A stretch of 64,000 nt of DNA, from contig CM042085.1 in the NCBI GenBank assembly GCA_023512835.1, forward strand, positions 2,637,989-2,701,988, given 5' to 3'. Within the stretch, counting starts at the first letter, position 1, and every line of letters starts with the position of its first letter. A program made the position numbers and the translations under genes. The notes beneath the pieces are model-generated. The model was not told the origin of the DNA. It saw nothing but the letters and a program-made list of their open reading frames with translations, and did not search any database. This DNA comes from Taxillus chinensis. Its lineage: Eukaryota; Streptophyta; Magnoliopsida; Santalales; Loranthaceae. Below, piece after piece: positions 1-12,240 of the stretch.

Positions 1-366
1 ACTTAGCATGGTCGACCGATTTGATGACAAAATACTAATTAGAAACTAAGACACGAATTTGATTCGGTAAATCATTAAAATTGGCGTCCAGAGATTCTAC
101 TGAAATTTGGAGTCTAAAGAAAGCCTCAAATAAAGTACAACGCATTGACTACAAACATTTAAAGGATGACCCACATTTACAAGGAGACAAAATAAGTGCG
201 ATGTTTTCACCTAATTTCAAGTAATAATCAAGAAAAAAATAACTTTCAAGTTAAAAAATATTCCCAAACCCTAAAACAAATTTTCCAATGCAAGAACCTA
301 TGAACTTGAGACACGTTAAGGAGCATATAGAACAACAATAATGATCAGATATAAGAAATGAATGAC
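1..366 (-). other. Start of ROPGAP intron 1
   Basis: AT-rich sequence directly after the donor of ROPGAP exon 1. I see no further CRIB/RhoGAP coding sequence in it, so the next exon lies outside the window. Confidence 0.6.
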
Positions 367-749
367 CTGGCGCTGGGAGGCCTCATAGGAACTTCAGGTT
401 CGAACTCAACAGGCAGGCCAAGAAAGCCATTGAAGCGGTCGAAGGTGACATGAGCAACATGCCTCACATCCGAAGGCGACCCAATCTCCATCGAAGGAAG
501 CTCCTCCGCGTCGCGGTTACAGGAAACCACGGACTTCCTCAAAATGGTCACCAAAATGGCAAACAATGGCAGCTGATCCCCTTCCCTCTGCCTCTCCTTC
601 CCTCCTCCTCCTCCTCCGCCTACCCGGATTGAGCCATCTTGGGCTTCTTCAACGGTGCTCTCAGCGGCTCCATGATCGATAGGGTCATGCGGCAGGGGAG
701 AGCTGGAAGCCGACGAGAAGTGCAACGGCGATTGAAGAACTTGAGCCAT
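367..749 (-). CDS. ROP GTPase-activating protein (CRIB + RhoGAP type), first exon only
   Basis: This is the N-terminal exon of a plant ROPGAP, which switches off ROP/RAC small GTPases at the plasma membrane. The 127 visible residues hold a low-complexity leader with a poly-Gly run (residues 44-50), a hydrophobic stretch LPLFAILVTIL, and then the CRIB motif with its IGSPSDVRHVAHVTFDRF core (about 89-106). After that comes the family signature FNGFLGLPVEFEPEVP. The exon ends in PSA at a CAG|GT donor (intron begins at 366), where homologs continue into the RhoGAP domain. That domain lies beyond the left edge. The start at 749 gives the usual family N-terminus. The family assignment is firm; which paralog it is cannot be told from this exon. 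Confidence 0.88.
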
Positions 750-896
750 TTCCGAATCGGAGGGGGGGTCTAAGCGTGCGTGCGACCAATTTCTTGGACT
801 GTTTCTAGGGTTTTAGGTGTGTGCGATTAGGGTTTTGAGCTGTGATGTAAGTGCTTCAAGCTTTTGGTTCGAAGAAGACGACAGAGAGGGTCGAGT

Positions 897-902
<6 letters not shown>

Positions 903-943
<41 letters not shown>
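903..943. repeat. (GA)n microsatellite in the ROPGAP leader
   Basis: About 20 uninterrupted GA units, CT on the coding strand, some 155 bp upstream of the ROPGAP start codon. It is probably in the 5' UTR or core promoter. CT-rich leaders of this kind also occur at the RPA3, F-box and TM9 genes here. Confidence 0.9.
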
Positions 944-948
<5 letters not shown>

Positions 949-1130
949 AAAAGGCGATGTGAGAGAGAGAGAACAGACGAGTGTTCTGTTGCTGATTTAA
1001 TTGATTCGGAGACCGTACCGTGGTTCCTCCTACGGTGCTTCCAGTGACCTATTCCGATCGATCGATCAATCTGGGCCGTCGGATCCGTGTACCAGCAACT
1101 AAGCGGTTTGTCCGATACGGCATAGGCCAA

Positions 1131-3189
1131 CGGCTAAACTAACTGCTGTCCACGTATACCAAACATTCCCTTTTATAAATAAACAGATTTTAAGCGATTA
1201 CGGAAAACAAAAAAGGGAAAATACAACAATAATACCTTAGATTAATATTATGAGCGCCATTAGTTACGTTAGTTTTAATTATAATATGCGTCCATATTTT
1301 CGGTCAAAATTCATATTTATTACTTTTAACGTCAAAAAGGCAACCATGTTTTAAACAAATCCCATTCCGAGTCTAATTTTTTTAATAAGGTGCAAAATTG
1401 ATTAGATATTCTTATTTATATAAATCTCTTGGGAGGAATGGGGTAGTCTCTATAAGTAAGAAGTTAATTTGAATCTATCCATCATCAACGTTGCAAAATT
1501 TGAAATAATCTTTCAAAAACAAATTGTTAAATAAGTCTTATACGTATGGAGATAATCTCCTTAATGATATGTTACCATCCGTTATAGTGTTGACCAAGCA
1601 AATTGACTTGTAATAAATATTTGTTTATTTCTTGAATTAAAGGGTAACCATCTTAAAAATTTTTGTTTGACATTTCAAACACCTCTCCATTTTAAGCTTT
1701 TTGAATTCCAAGTTTTATACATCTTGAAATGAAGGGATAATATAATTAAAAAAATTTAAAAATTATTGGACCAAACATATAAATATTAAATGTATTGTGT
1801 CTTGAGAATTAAAATAATTTAATTAAAATTTTAAATAAGTCTTAAAAAAATAATTATCATGAAATTAATGTACAAGACACTGATTTTTGTATTTTTTTAA
1901 AATACATTCTTTTCTCACAGTAATCATTTAAAAAAATTAAAATTAAACAAGTATCAATAAAAGTCATGCTAATTTAAACGATCATAATTTGTTATTTTTG
2001 ATCAAATAATTTTTAAATAAATAAAAATATTACGGTAATTAATTCTAAATTAGAATTTAACTTGTCCTAAAAATATTATCACTACATAGATATTATAGAA
2101 TTTGCCGTGAACTGCCATTTTCCCACTGCAATTATTATTCTCAAAATTCATGCGGCACACATGTGGGTTTACAAGCTGCTCTAATGATGATTGATGCTGT
2201 CCAATGTAATTTATGATTGATTAATATGTATATATTTTTAGCATGTTGTTCATGTGTGTAGCTCTTCGATTCTGCGTAATTGGGATTCGACTGCAATTAT
2301 GGATTCGTTTGTTTTTTTTTTGTTTGTTTCGCACGTTGACAATGGATTCATCGTGTTTTGTTTTGTTTTTTTTTTTTGTTTTGGTTTTCCATGCGCGATA
2401 CCGTGAGCTTGTTTCTTCTCTCTCCTGAGAATTAAGGTATTATTTGTGACCGGTTTTTGTTAATCCATGTAGCACACAAACAAATCATGCTAATGTGGTC
2501 TCTATTCCCGCAACTTAAGTTGGGACACACTTTTCCGATCTACACTTTTTTTTTTTAATCTGGCCTACTTTTCCGCTCATGTATGATGAGAATTGCTTAT
2601 CCTTAATTATATAAACTTTTTTAAAAGAATAATATTAATTATAATCGAAATTACTACAGTAAATAATAATGTGACAGTATAGCAAATCATTGAAAGAAAA
2701 AAAGTTATGAACATTGACATCATTACGGTTTTGAGATATAAATACTTTTTGTTTTATCTTATAATTTTCTTTTTCAATAGCAACTCATAAGATGAAAATC
2801 ATCCAATTAATTGCTAGTTAATTTAAAGCATTAAACACGTAATGTTGGTTAGTTAAATTATGTTGATACTTAAATTGATATAATATGACATAAGGAGATA
2901 CGGAATGATTGATATGATGTGGTAAGATATGAAATGAAATGATTTTGATGATGATTACTCTGGTTGTTGGTATTAGATGCCCATACATATATATACTGTT
3001 TGTTATGATTGCTTGACTCGTTGATGTGTTGTGATCGATGTGAGTAATATTATCCTTGCTGATACTTAATTATTTTATATATTTAAAGATTGATTTTGTT
3101 ATACTGTTGATGGTTTGAGTGAGCTGTGCATTCGCGTTATTTCCATACATATACACACACACCACATGCAAACAAAATTAGTCATTGCC
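1131..3189. other. Gene-free AT-rich intergenic DNA
   Basis: I see no coding exons, RNA gene or clear transposon ends. There are T-rich runs around 2305-2380 and 2545-2555. It separates the ROPGAP promoter from the 3' end of the TRM11 pseudogene. Confidence 0.5.
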
Positions 3190-6100
3190 ATAATTTGCCG
3201 AACAGGCGGCATCTGAAAATTAGTCCCTTGCTCGATTTGTTTCAAACTTTCAGCCAGCTTGGCGGGGCAGAAAAGCTGCAGAATATATGGAAGATTGCCA
3301 TCTTCCAGCCACTTGAGATGATTCTCCATTAACTCCAAATGTTTAATCTTGGCTGGCAATGCAATCTCCTCGCTGTATGGGCCTGTCTACACCCGGCTGT
3401 AGCGCAAGCTCAATATCTGTTCAGAAGAAGCGACCAGTTTTGAAGCTTGGGTGTTCTGGGAAACTGTCCTGGGAGGGACCGGACCCTTTTCTCGCAGTAC
3501 AGGGAAGAAGGAACTCGAGCCTGCCACCCATTTTGATTTTTGAGCATCCTGGCAACAAGATCTAGCAAATCATGGATGCACTAGACTAAGCTGTAAGGTG
3601 CAGTGGATGGTATGTGGTCACATCTCTTGTCGTCTGGTACAGTGCAAGGGCCAAGTAACTCCTTTCAACAGTTTGCTGCCACCGGATTTACCACCGCCAG
3701 CTCGAACCCCAAAAAGGAGGGTCACAGATTAACAGTGACCATGATGCCTTTTAAACTGGTGTTTATGAATTTCAAATCTCCAAAGGTTATGACAGAGAAA
3801 AACAAATTGAAGGCCTAAAACGACCAGCCCAAGCAAGTCATCTTCACACACTCCATGGCAGACCTTCTGCCCCAAAATTGCTTTTCCTTCACCCAACTAG
3901 AAATTGTCACGTCCAATTTGAGCTTTGTAAATGCATATTTGGAAAAGGTGGCACTTCTGCAGGGAATGAAAAGGTTTTGGGTAGAGAGGAATTTGGATTA
4001 CAGTATTTCACAAATTCACAAAGGTTAAAAAAACAAAATTAGGCAAATGGTCAACTATCCCATTGCTCTGGGTTGGCTAATGGCTATTACTTAACTTTGC
4101 CCGGCTTCATATGTAAAGGATACTTCAAATTCCTAGGACGCGCATGTGCAAGAAAAAGACGAATCAACTTCTCATCTTTAACAATCTCTGAAAGTACAAA
4201 GCTGAACTTAAAATTTCTATACACGGGAACATCCCTCTAGCTCTGAAGATTCAAAAAGCAGAAAACTTAACATAGGACCTCATCTATTTAGCATTGTACC
4301 CTAATCTGGAGCCTTATTTGATGCAGACTTATCTAGTAATTCAGATGTGGCCGTACTTACAGGAAGATAGAAACGAATTCAAGATTGAAAATAGATACTT
4401 TCCCCGAGCTACTTATTTGTAATGTAGACCTCAAATCCATTAAGACTAGAGAGTAGTTTTGTTGACGAATAAATCAGTTTTTTGGCTACAACCCAAGGAT
4501 TGCTTTTGTAACATAACACACAGTAAGATAATTTGATTAATTTTTGTATTCTATTTAGTACAAAGTAATTACCTAAACCTAAAATCATAATTATGAATGC
4601 ATGATATAGGCAGTACTGCAAAAGAGATATATCGGCCTGCTGTTCCATTTTTTAATCCACTTACAACTTAACAATGAATGTTTTGAATACATGATGACTT
4701 GATAGATGTACTTCCAATGACATTAATTCCAACATGTTTATTTGACAATAAAAATTTATGGATATGCTAACTATTTTTGCCAAAATGCTATATTGAATTC
4801 AATTCAACCAAATCAACATCAACTGCAATGTTATCAGCCGACCCAAAAGATATAAGAAGAAAAAAAAACTTATATTCTATAAAGATTAACAGTCATCAAA
4901 TTTATAGAAGTAGATAAATTTCAATACACAGCTCTTAAAGGAAAATCCTTAGCAAGTTTATCCGGGTCATAATAACAAGTTCACGAATGAAGCATTTAGT
5001 AGTAAAGGTCAATACCAAAGTAAATTTTTGAAAAAACAGTAGACGATGCTACCACCAAAGAAATTTTTTTTGTGCGAATGTAAAGAAAATAGCCTGGTGA
5101 ATCAGAAACTAATGTCATCAAAGGCAGCAGCTTCGGCGCCAAAATAAAGTACCTCTTTCAGATTGGGGCGCCAAGGAGGAAGGTTATTATCTGCTCTTGG
5201 TAGAGAAATTGGTGCAGGCAACCCATACTACAAAAGTGCACTAAAAAATTTGACACCAAATTGTGCTGAGTTCTGCAACAGCTAGGCATAATAGAAGTAC
5301 ATATTATTAATTCATTGGATTTAATTAAAAAAGTCTAAATCGGGAGAGAATTATCAGTTAACTTTGACAGAATTCTGCATAACATTACTGCTCGCTCATG
5401 ATCATCAATATGTACTCCAACGATAATTTAATCAGAATGGCATGGTCAGACCAATGGCCAACGTCATATAGCATTTACTTGCTTGAAATCGCTCCAAATA
5501 TTGCAATCAGGACCACGGTCGTGTACAACTCTGATGTCAATATCTGCAGCCTGAACAGTTCAAATCATTCTTATATTTAAAAAAGTTATGCAAATTCTAA
5601 GTCAAAGAAAATTATGAAGGGAAGACAACACCCAGCAATTTTGTGTGTATACATTTTAAAAGGATATTCTATAGATGAAAAAAAATATAAAAAAGCGTCC
5701 ATTGTCATTTCCCCAAAATGAGCTGCAGCAATAAGAATGCTACCAGTGCCAATAAAAGGGTCATAGACAAGTTTCCCTTCTGCAGCCACTGCTAGGTTGG
5801 CCAATAAGAAAATAAGAAAGCCACTTCTGCATCCATGGCCGTTGGGCCTAAATAAGTGCGACTTTTTAGTTGATAACAACCTCTTGACCAAAAAATAATC
5901 TCCTTTTGGACAATAGGGAGTCCATTGTGTGATCCATAATCATCAATCTCACCAAGGCAGAACTAGTGATCTGGTTTTTTTTTTTTTAAAATTAACTCGA
6001 CCCTGCATGAAAGTAACAGATCTCATTATAATAGATAAGTAGATACACTGATAAAACACATTAAAGTCATCCTTTTTGAGGCCAAGTGATGCGAGTTGCT

Positions 6101-6806
6101 ACATTTATTAGGAACCAAAACACAAGAAGAATTTCAACTTCACCCAATTCAGAATCTCAGATGATGAAATTGAAGAATCCAATGAAAGTGTAACACTTGT
6201 AAATTTAAGGTAAATTGTTCCATATTAAAAACGGAAAGCGCACCTGAAGTATCAGCCTTGCTTGCCCACTAATAATAAGAAAAGGGCTGTCTGGGGTGAG
6301 ATAAGCCGCGGCATGCCGGCAATAAACTTCAGAAAGAAAGGTGTTTAAAAAAAAAAAAACTAGTTCAGGCAACAAACTTCTAGCCCATAACAACGTTAAC
6401 AGTCGAAAAAGCCTTGACCTTGAAAGGGGATGTAAGAGAACCATTCAATTCCACACTCGGAAAACAAATTACCACAGAGACACATAAGACCCAGAATCAA
6501 GAGGCTTCGAACATGAGAAAAGCACAAACGTTTTTTTAGATACATGCACTGAGATAAAACAGGGGTAAGCGTACTTCGATTGGCGACCCTGCGAGCGACA
6601 TCCTCGGACGGGAGGTTGACGAAGTGGAAAGGAGAGTCCTCGTGGTGGTGCAGGGAAAGCCTACACTCTGGAGGCTTGGCGTCAGGTGTATCTACGGAAA
6701 CTCCGAAGAGCTCCGCCAGGGATTCCACTTCGGGCCTCCCGTAAGTAATCCAGCAACCTGACCTGTGGTAAAAAAAACAAAAAAACAAAACACATAAGTA
6801 CCACAT
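3190..6806 (-). pseudogene. TRM11: Broken tRNA (guanine(10)-N2)-methyltransferase TRM11, introns retained
   Basis: Ordered TRM11 pieces on the minus strand. (A) 6806-6575: start MWYLC, then PEVESLAELFG and HHHEDSPFHFVNLPSEDVAR. It is interrupted by a T-rich insertion, a 5-bp TCAGG duplication and a +1 shift. (B) about 6460-6403: only SYIPFQG remains, so most of the THUMP region is gone. (C) 5965-5701: DDYGSHNGLP, YQLKSRTYLGPTAMDAEVAF and the SAM motif region KLVYDPFIGTGSILIAAAHF, with an 8-bp duplication shifting frame near 5815. (D) 5550-5479: intact exon ADIDIRVVHDRGPDCNIW. (E) 5227-5153: intact exon YGLPAPISLPRADNNLPPWR. (F) about 3790-3190: catalytic-motif region FGVRAGG, then ASSEQILSLRYS and MENHLKWLEDGNL, spread over several frames with stops. 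D and E keep AG/GT borders and join in frame, so this is an unprocessed copy, not a retrocopy. The active enzyme makes m2G10 in tRNA; this copy cannot. Confidence 0.88.
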
Positions 6807-7006
6807 AGGCTTGCGCGTGCGCGTTTTGTCGGCTGCGTTTTGTGGATTATGGTACGAAAACAAAAGTGGATTTTTGAGTACAATAAGGTACCCAATACCC
6901 ACCTATGAATTCCCGTCTGAAGGGAGCGGAAGGGAGATGGTCTTGGTAATTAGGATTTAGATTTTCTGTCCCTCATTAGATATATATTTAGTCTGATCGT
7001 CTGTCC

Positions 7007-7033
7007 CGCCGCCGCCGCCGCCGCCGCCGCCGC
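7007..7033. repeat. (CCG)n trinucleotide repeat in a bidirectional promoter
   Basis: About nine CCG units between the divergent TRM11 remnant (start at 6806, minus) and the PPTase gene (start at 7318, plus). It lies in the short shared promoter region. Confidence 0.85.
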
Positions 7034-7317
7034 GCCAATCCTCTTCAACAACTCCCCAGTATCCAGCCCTGCCCCTTTTCCGACAACCCGTAACCGAATC
7101 ACGAACTGGATGTTCCATACTCGTCGGGGCTTTGGATCCTTTTGATCCAGACTCCCCTGCCGTACTCGCTCAGTTCCATAAATCTACAGAATCTCAATCA
7201 AATCCGAGTCAGACCTACCCTGATCCACACCCATCCATCCATATTAATCCCAACCCCCTCATTCTCCGTTCAATTTGTTAGCATGAATTAATGTCCGGGT
7301 TTCGGCACAGAACACGC

Positions 7318-10174
7318 ATGAACTTGAAGAATCAATGTTGTGGAAAGATGTTTTCTTCTTCTTCTTCTTCTTTTCCCCCTCCGATTCCGAATGTGGTCCC
7401 TGCGCGCCCGCTTCCACCAACAGGGTAGTACTACTAGCAGACAAAGAGCTTTATTTATTCCCCCATAAAACCCATTTTTTTTGTTAACAGGTAGAACTCT
7501 TTTTTTTTTTTTGCTTCTGCTTTGAATTTGCAGCGAAACCCATCTCTGGTACCTCTTGCCGGATGAGGTGACGAGTGCTTCCCTCTTGAATCATTACCTG
7601 GATGTTTTGTCCCCATGTGAGAAACACAATGTACAAAGCATGCATGGAGACCACCTCAAGAAGAGAGCTTTGCTAGCTCGCGCCTTGGTTCGCACCACCA
7701 TTGCTAGATGTAGGTATCTCTGTTTCTTACCCATTTGCTATAATCAACACTTTTTGCGGGCTGGTACATAAAACAATTGATTTTATTTTATTCCTTATCC
7801 TTTAGCTAGTGCTCAACAATCTGTTTGTTATATGGTATGGTGGTGTCACAATCCGAGCCGCTAATTCTTCATTGGTGTTGAATTAAAGTAACTTCGTGGC
7901 TGATTGAATATGTAGTTCACTAATTATCTATAGAGAGAGATTCTTGTGTACATTACAGTGATGCGCGGTTAATTAATTTGGTGCAAAGCTTCTTTCCAAT
8001 AACTTGTTCCTAGAACCAAGAAATAAAGAAGGAAAATATTGTGTCGTAATACAGAATCTTTTCTCTGTTGCTAGATCAGATAATTTCTCATGTTAGTCCA
8101 AGATCCTTGAAGTTTAGGAAAAATGTCTACGGAAAGCCTGAGGTAAGCTTTGTGCTTTTGCTGGTTCATGGAATTGCCTTATTCAAGCCCTATTATGTTC
8201 TAGTGGAATATTTTTGAACATGGATTTGCCATTTTGTCTTAGCTTATGCCTTTTTTTGGTTTATAACATGATTGAACAGGTTGACTGGCAGCTTAATGGC
8301 GACCGGAGCCCGCCACCACTGCATTTCAACATTTCACACACCTCTTCTCTTATAGCTTGTGGTGTGACAAACAATGTGCAAGTTAGTACTAATGTATGTC
8401 ACGTTTAACATGTATATCTGATCATATATGGACTATATTAATGTAATTTGTTGAAATATTTTGCACTTCGCAATGATTGTAGATTGGTCTCGATGTAGAA
8501 GAAAAACACCGAACTACAAAGAATGATGTCTTGTCCTTTGCCCAACGATACTTTTCTCCCACTGAGGTGAAACACTTGGCTACAATTTCAGACCCAGAGA
8601 TTCGGCGTCAGGGGTTTATAAAATTATGGACACTCAAGGTTAGCATGGTGTCTTGACTATATGTTACTTATGGAGTTCCTGTATCATATGATCTTTCTGT
8701 TTTTCTTTTTCCTTTTTGCTTGTTGTCACTTGCATTCTCTTCTGTTGACTTGTATATAATACAATTAATAGATAGATAAAAAAATTGGAATACTTTGTAA
8801 ACATTTAATAATCTGAAGCAATTAATTCTGTTAGAAAACAAGAACTAAAATCAATGGATTTCTTCTTAATTATGTTATTTAAATGTTCATGGAAGCTTTT
8901 CTTAACGAAATAAAGGCCTATTCTGTTTCTGATAATGGGAAAGAAGTTGAGGTACGTGAGAATCATAGTTTTTGTTTCACATGTTACTCACTTTGCTAGT
9001 CCTGGGCTATAAAATGCGGGGAAATTTTTGCCAAATGCTTTATACAAATTACCTTTGTTTCGTTGTGAAAAATATATTTGTATAATATAATAATTGAGTA
9101 AAATGCCCCTCAAAGGAGCTTATTGGTAAAAGGATATTAATGTTATTGAATGTGCATTATTGCATTTTAAGATTTTGTTTTGAAGAGCCTGAATTTCGTA
9201 CGTTTACAAGTAATTTCTATAAACATTATCCCTCTCAAATTGTGAGGTACCTTACATGAGGCAATTTCTTTTCCCTATTTGCAGAATTAATGAGCATTTC
9301 TGAAATTGGAATGTGCGTTATGCCACTGTGAATACTTTTTAAGAAGAGTAAAATATGACATTTGCACAAAAAGTTTGAAATGAAAGGTTTATGCCTAGTC
9401 TTTCTTGGAAAAATACAAATAATGATTTTCAGGAGGCATATGTGAAAGCATTAGGAAGGGGCTTCTCTGCTGCACCTTTCAAGACCTTCAGTATCCGGGC
9501 AAGGGCTGCTACTCCTTTCCAGAATTTTGATTCTAAGGTATGATTCAGGACGAGGACATGACCTTTAAAGAAAAATTTATTGTTATCATTAAAAAAAAAG
9601 TTTGTTCATATAATATTTATATGTTTTTTTTTTTAAATAATACTGGTTACCAAAATACTAAAAGAATGTATAATGCAATTGTTGCAATCCAATCTTTTGT
9701 AAACTATGTATTATCTATAACTTCTACAAGGTACCGGAGCATCTCATATTTCTCATTTGTCCTCGAAGATTTAATCCATTCAAATTGCCTTGTATTTTCT
9801 CAGTTTCTTTTTAAAAGTTAATAGATTTTTTCCTTTTTTTACAAAATTCTTTCAGGGATATGAAATAGTTGTCGACTCAAACAATGACTCAAACAAGGAT
9901 CTGACAAGAAATTGGCAGTTTACACTGTTGGAATTAGCTCATTCTCATTATGCTGCAATTTGCACAGAAAAGGTTAACAGCATAAGAGGTAAGTTAGGGG
10001 TACTAGTAATTTGCATAGAGACGTATAGATAGTGTGAATTGATGAATGGTCAATTATTTTGCAGGTGGAATAATGGTTCCAATGAATTTGAGAGTATGGA
10101 AAACTATTCCGTTTGTTGAAGATGAATACGTATCTGGGACAGACGCAGTCATAAAAGTTGATGGCTTGGCATAA
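7318..10174 (+). CDS. 4'-phosphopantetheinyl transferase (Sfp/AASDHPPT type), 8 exons
   Basis: Exons: 7318-7424, 7534-7709, 8075-8142, 8280-8381, 8483-8638, 9433-9537, 9856-9988 and 10065-10174. Together they give 957 nt and 318 residues. The enzyme moves the 4'-phosphopantetheine arm from CoA to a serine of carrier proteins such as ACP. The body begins ETHLWYLLPDEV. It carries GKPEVDW, HFNISHTSSLIACGV, the metal-binding GLDVEEK (D155, E157) and FIKLWTLKEAYVKALGRG (catalytic E204), and ends near FVEDEYVSGTDAV. GLDVE replaces the commoner GIDVE, which is conservative. The start at 7318 gives a short Ser/Pro-rich, transit-like leader, but a targeting call is inference. The exon 2/3 junction makes Tyr95 only if the acceptor at 8073-8074 is used; the next AG would bring in a stop. 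It lies head to head with the TRM11 remnant. Confidence 0.92.
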
Positions 10175-10914
10175 ACTATAGTGATCATTTGATGATGATT
10201 AGTATTCCTATTTTTCGTAAATGAAAGAGGAAATACTATATAGAGGGAGAATAAGGTAATTGCTGTCAGGCAATTAACTAAAACTAAAATGACAGTTTTG
10301 GTATTTTGTTATGCTCTCACTAACAAAATCAACATATTTTTACCTGTCAACTTATTCACAAGCCCTGTATGTGTGAAAGATTAGCAGGCACTTGCCATTC
10401 TTTTCTTTTTAAAGGTATTTTGCAGTTAAAAATAACCAGCAATTTACTGTAAGAACAAAAAAATCATTTTATTGTGAATGAAATTCAAAATTGTAATGGG
10501 GAAAAAGAGGCCCTCCTTCATATTCATTGCTTTATATGATTACAAATAGAAACTACATTTGAATTGAGATGCATATATAAATGCCAGTTGCTAATTATGA
10601 CATCCCAAGCAGGTCCTGGTGGTGTTGTGAGATCATGCGGCCCTAAACTAAAGTTACACTTTTTTGCATGAGTGCCCACTTCAGAGTTTGTACCCGTGCG
10701 GTATCATTGCACAAAGCAATGGCCCTTGAATTGCTTTGTGACGTGGAATTTGAATTTGCCGTTATTCAACAGGGATATTGGCTTCAAAAATCAAAATAGC
10801 TAACTGATGAAGGCAAGCTCATTGCACCTCTCTGCCTTTATGAAAGCAAGTCAGCCAAGCTCCGGCACGCGTTGAAAGCGAGTAGGCAGCCCTATTGTGT
10901 GAAATTTCAAACCC
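10175..10914. other. 3' flank of PPTase, gene-free
   Basis: The PPTase 3' UTR and intergenic sequence, with no coding signal. The terminator position is not obvious. Confidence 0.45.
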
Positions 10915-11200
10915 ACTGGTCTTCAACCGATGTTGACCTACTTTGGCGCAATTTTTCATATAAATATTGAAGACTAGATGTTCTAGGTGGATCATACAGG
11001 TAGTCATTGCAAAAGCAAAATTCATGCTCAAAATAGCGAAAGCAAGTCCTTAATGACAACCCACGATCCACTATGTTATCAACTAGCTTTCGTAAACAAG
11101 TGAGAGCCTCCACATAGCCTCATGTTACAATTGCCAACTTTTTGGCGTGCAGTCCTGCCATGCTAGTCGAGAGCTCATCACATTACTCTTCCAATTTCTC
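10915..11200 (-). pseudogene. Remnant of a DYW-class PPR gene (3' end only)
   Basis: In shifting frames this reads CDELSTSMAGLHAKKLAI, then MRLCGGSHLF, KLVDNIVDRG and CFRYFEHEFCFCNDY. It follows the last 85 residues of the intact DYW gene at 12241-14121 (CDEELTVSMGGVHSEKLAI, LRVCGDCHVF, KLVSRIVDRR, FHHFENGLCSCNDYW). It has an in-frame TGA, at least two frameshifts and a deletion of about 16 codons. The terminal Trp codon of DYW and the stop are lost. Similarity continues downstream: GGTCTTCAACC occurs 3' of both, at about 10918 and 12169. This points to duplication of a genomic segment including the 3' UTR. The PPR repeats themselves are missing. Confidence 0.8.
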
Positions 11201-12160
11201 GCTTCTTTTCAAGCCTCCAATCTCTCACAATCACTCAAACACCTAGTACACCCTCTAAATTCATATAGGATAGCAGAACCTTGGCTAGTGTTCTTGAAAA
11301 TGACTAAGTACATTAATTGACCAATTTGCTTGCAAATGGTATGAGGAAAATGTTGGAATAAATCTAGTCGAATATTAAAAACTACTATCATAAAATTTAT
11401 AGTTTGCCTCAATAAAAGGATGTGAAGATAAAAATTAAAAAAACAAAACAAAACAAAACAACGTGATAAAAGAAGATAAGTATTGTATTTATGTAGTTCA
11501 TTAAATATCATAAATTCACTATACAAGAATAATGATGTATCAAAATTTAATCACAAAATCTCAATACCCTCATATTTTCTCTGATTAATTTCTCCCCAAA
11601 TTTTCTAAACATCATACACAATGAACACCCGTTTTCTTCTGCTTCCTGGTATGTAGAGGAAAGGCAAGAGAGGGTCGGTGGGAAAGCCGCTTTCCCTTCC
11701 TCTCAGTCAAAGCATGTGGCAAGACGACCACCTTTTCTTTTCTTTTTTATGCTTACTGATCAAGATTTTGAGGGCACACGACTGCTAGAGAGTCTTCCTT
11801 TTTATTTCTCCCCTCTTAATGTTTAATCATATATCTATCCAAAAAGGAAACATGAAGTCAGCTTCTTTTTTGTAGGCCGAACCTGCAATTTATCATTGCC
11901 CCGAGAAATGATTCTTCAATTGATATGTTGTATGGGAATTTTATCTAATCATCTCTTGCCCCGGATATATCGACAACAGACTTCAAAAAAAATCAGAAGT
12001 CAGCTTTCGTTTTTTATTTTATTCCGCTTATCTAACCAAGAACTGATACGCACAAACTATGCGACACCCCTGCGAAACCAGGTCAGCTAGATTCTCACTG
12101 ATGCTTTGAGCTAAATTGATTGATTACGGAGTGAATTTTCGAAGCCACGAACTAGTATAT
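11201..12160. other. Gene-free spacer between the DYW remnant and the MEF10-like gene
   Basis: AT-rich DNA with a short (AAAAC)n stretch near 11440. I could not recognise any of the PPR-repeat part of the duplicated gene here, so that portion was deleted or is beyond recognition. Confidence 0.45.
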
Positions 12161-12240
12161 AAATTTCAGGTCTTCAACCAGTGCCAACCTCTATGTGCAC
12201 ATTCCTATATTGAATCCAAACAGCAGATATTACAGATATA

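Noticed and set aside
3359..3818. Plus-strand open frames over the TRM11 3' region
   Set aside because: They are antisense to recognisable TRM11 segments on the minus strand, and their products match nothing.
9540..9821. Open frame between PPTase exons 6 and 7
   Set aside because: Intronic: it begins at the exon 6 donor and runs through T-rich intron sequence.
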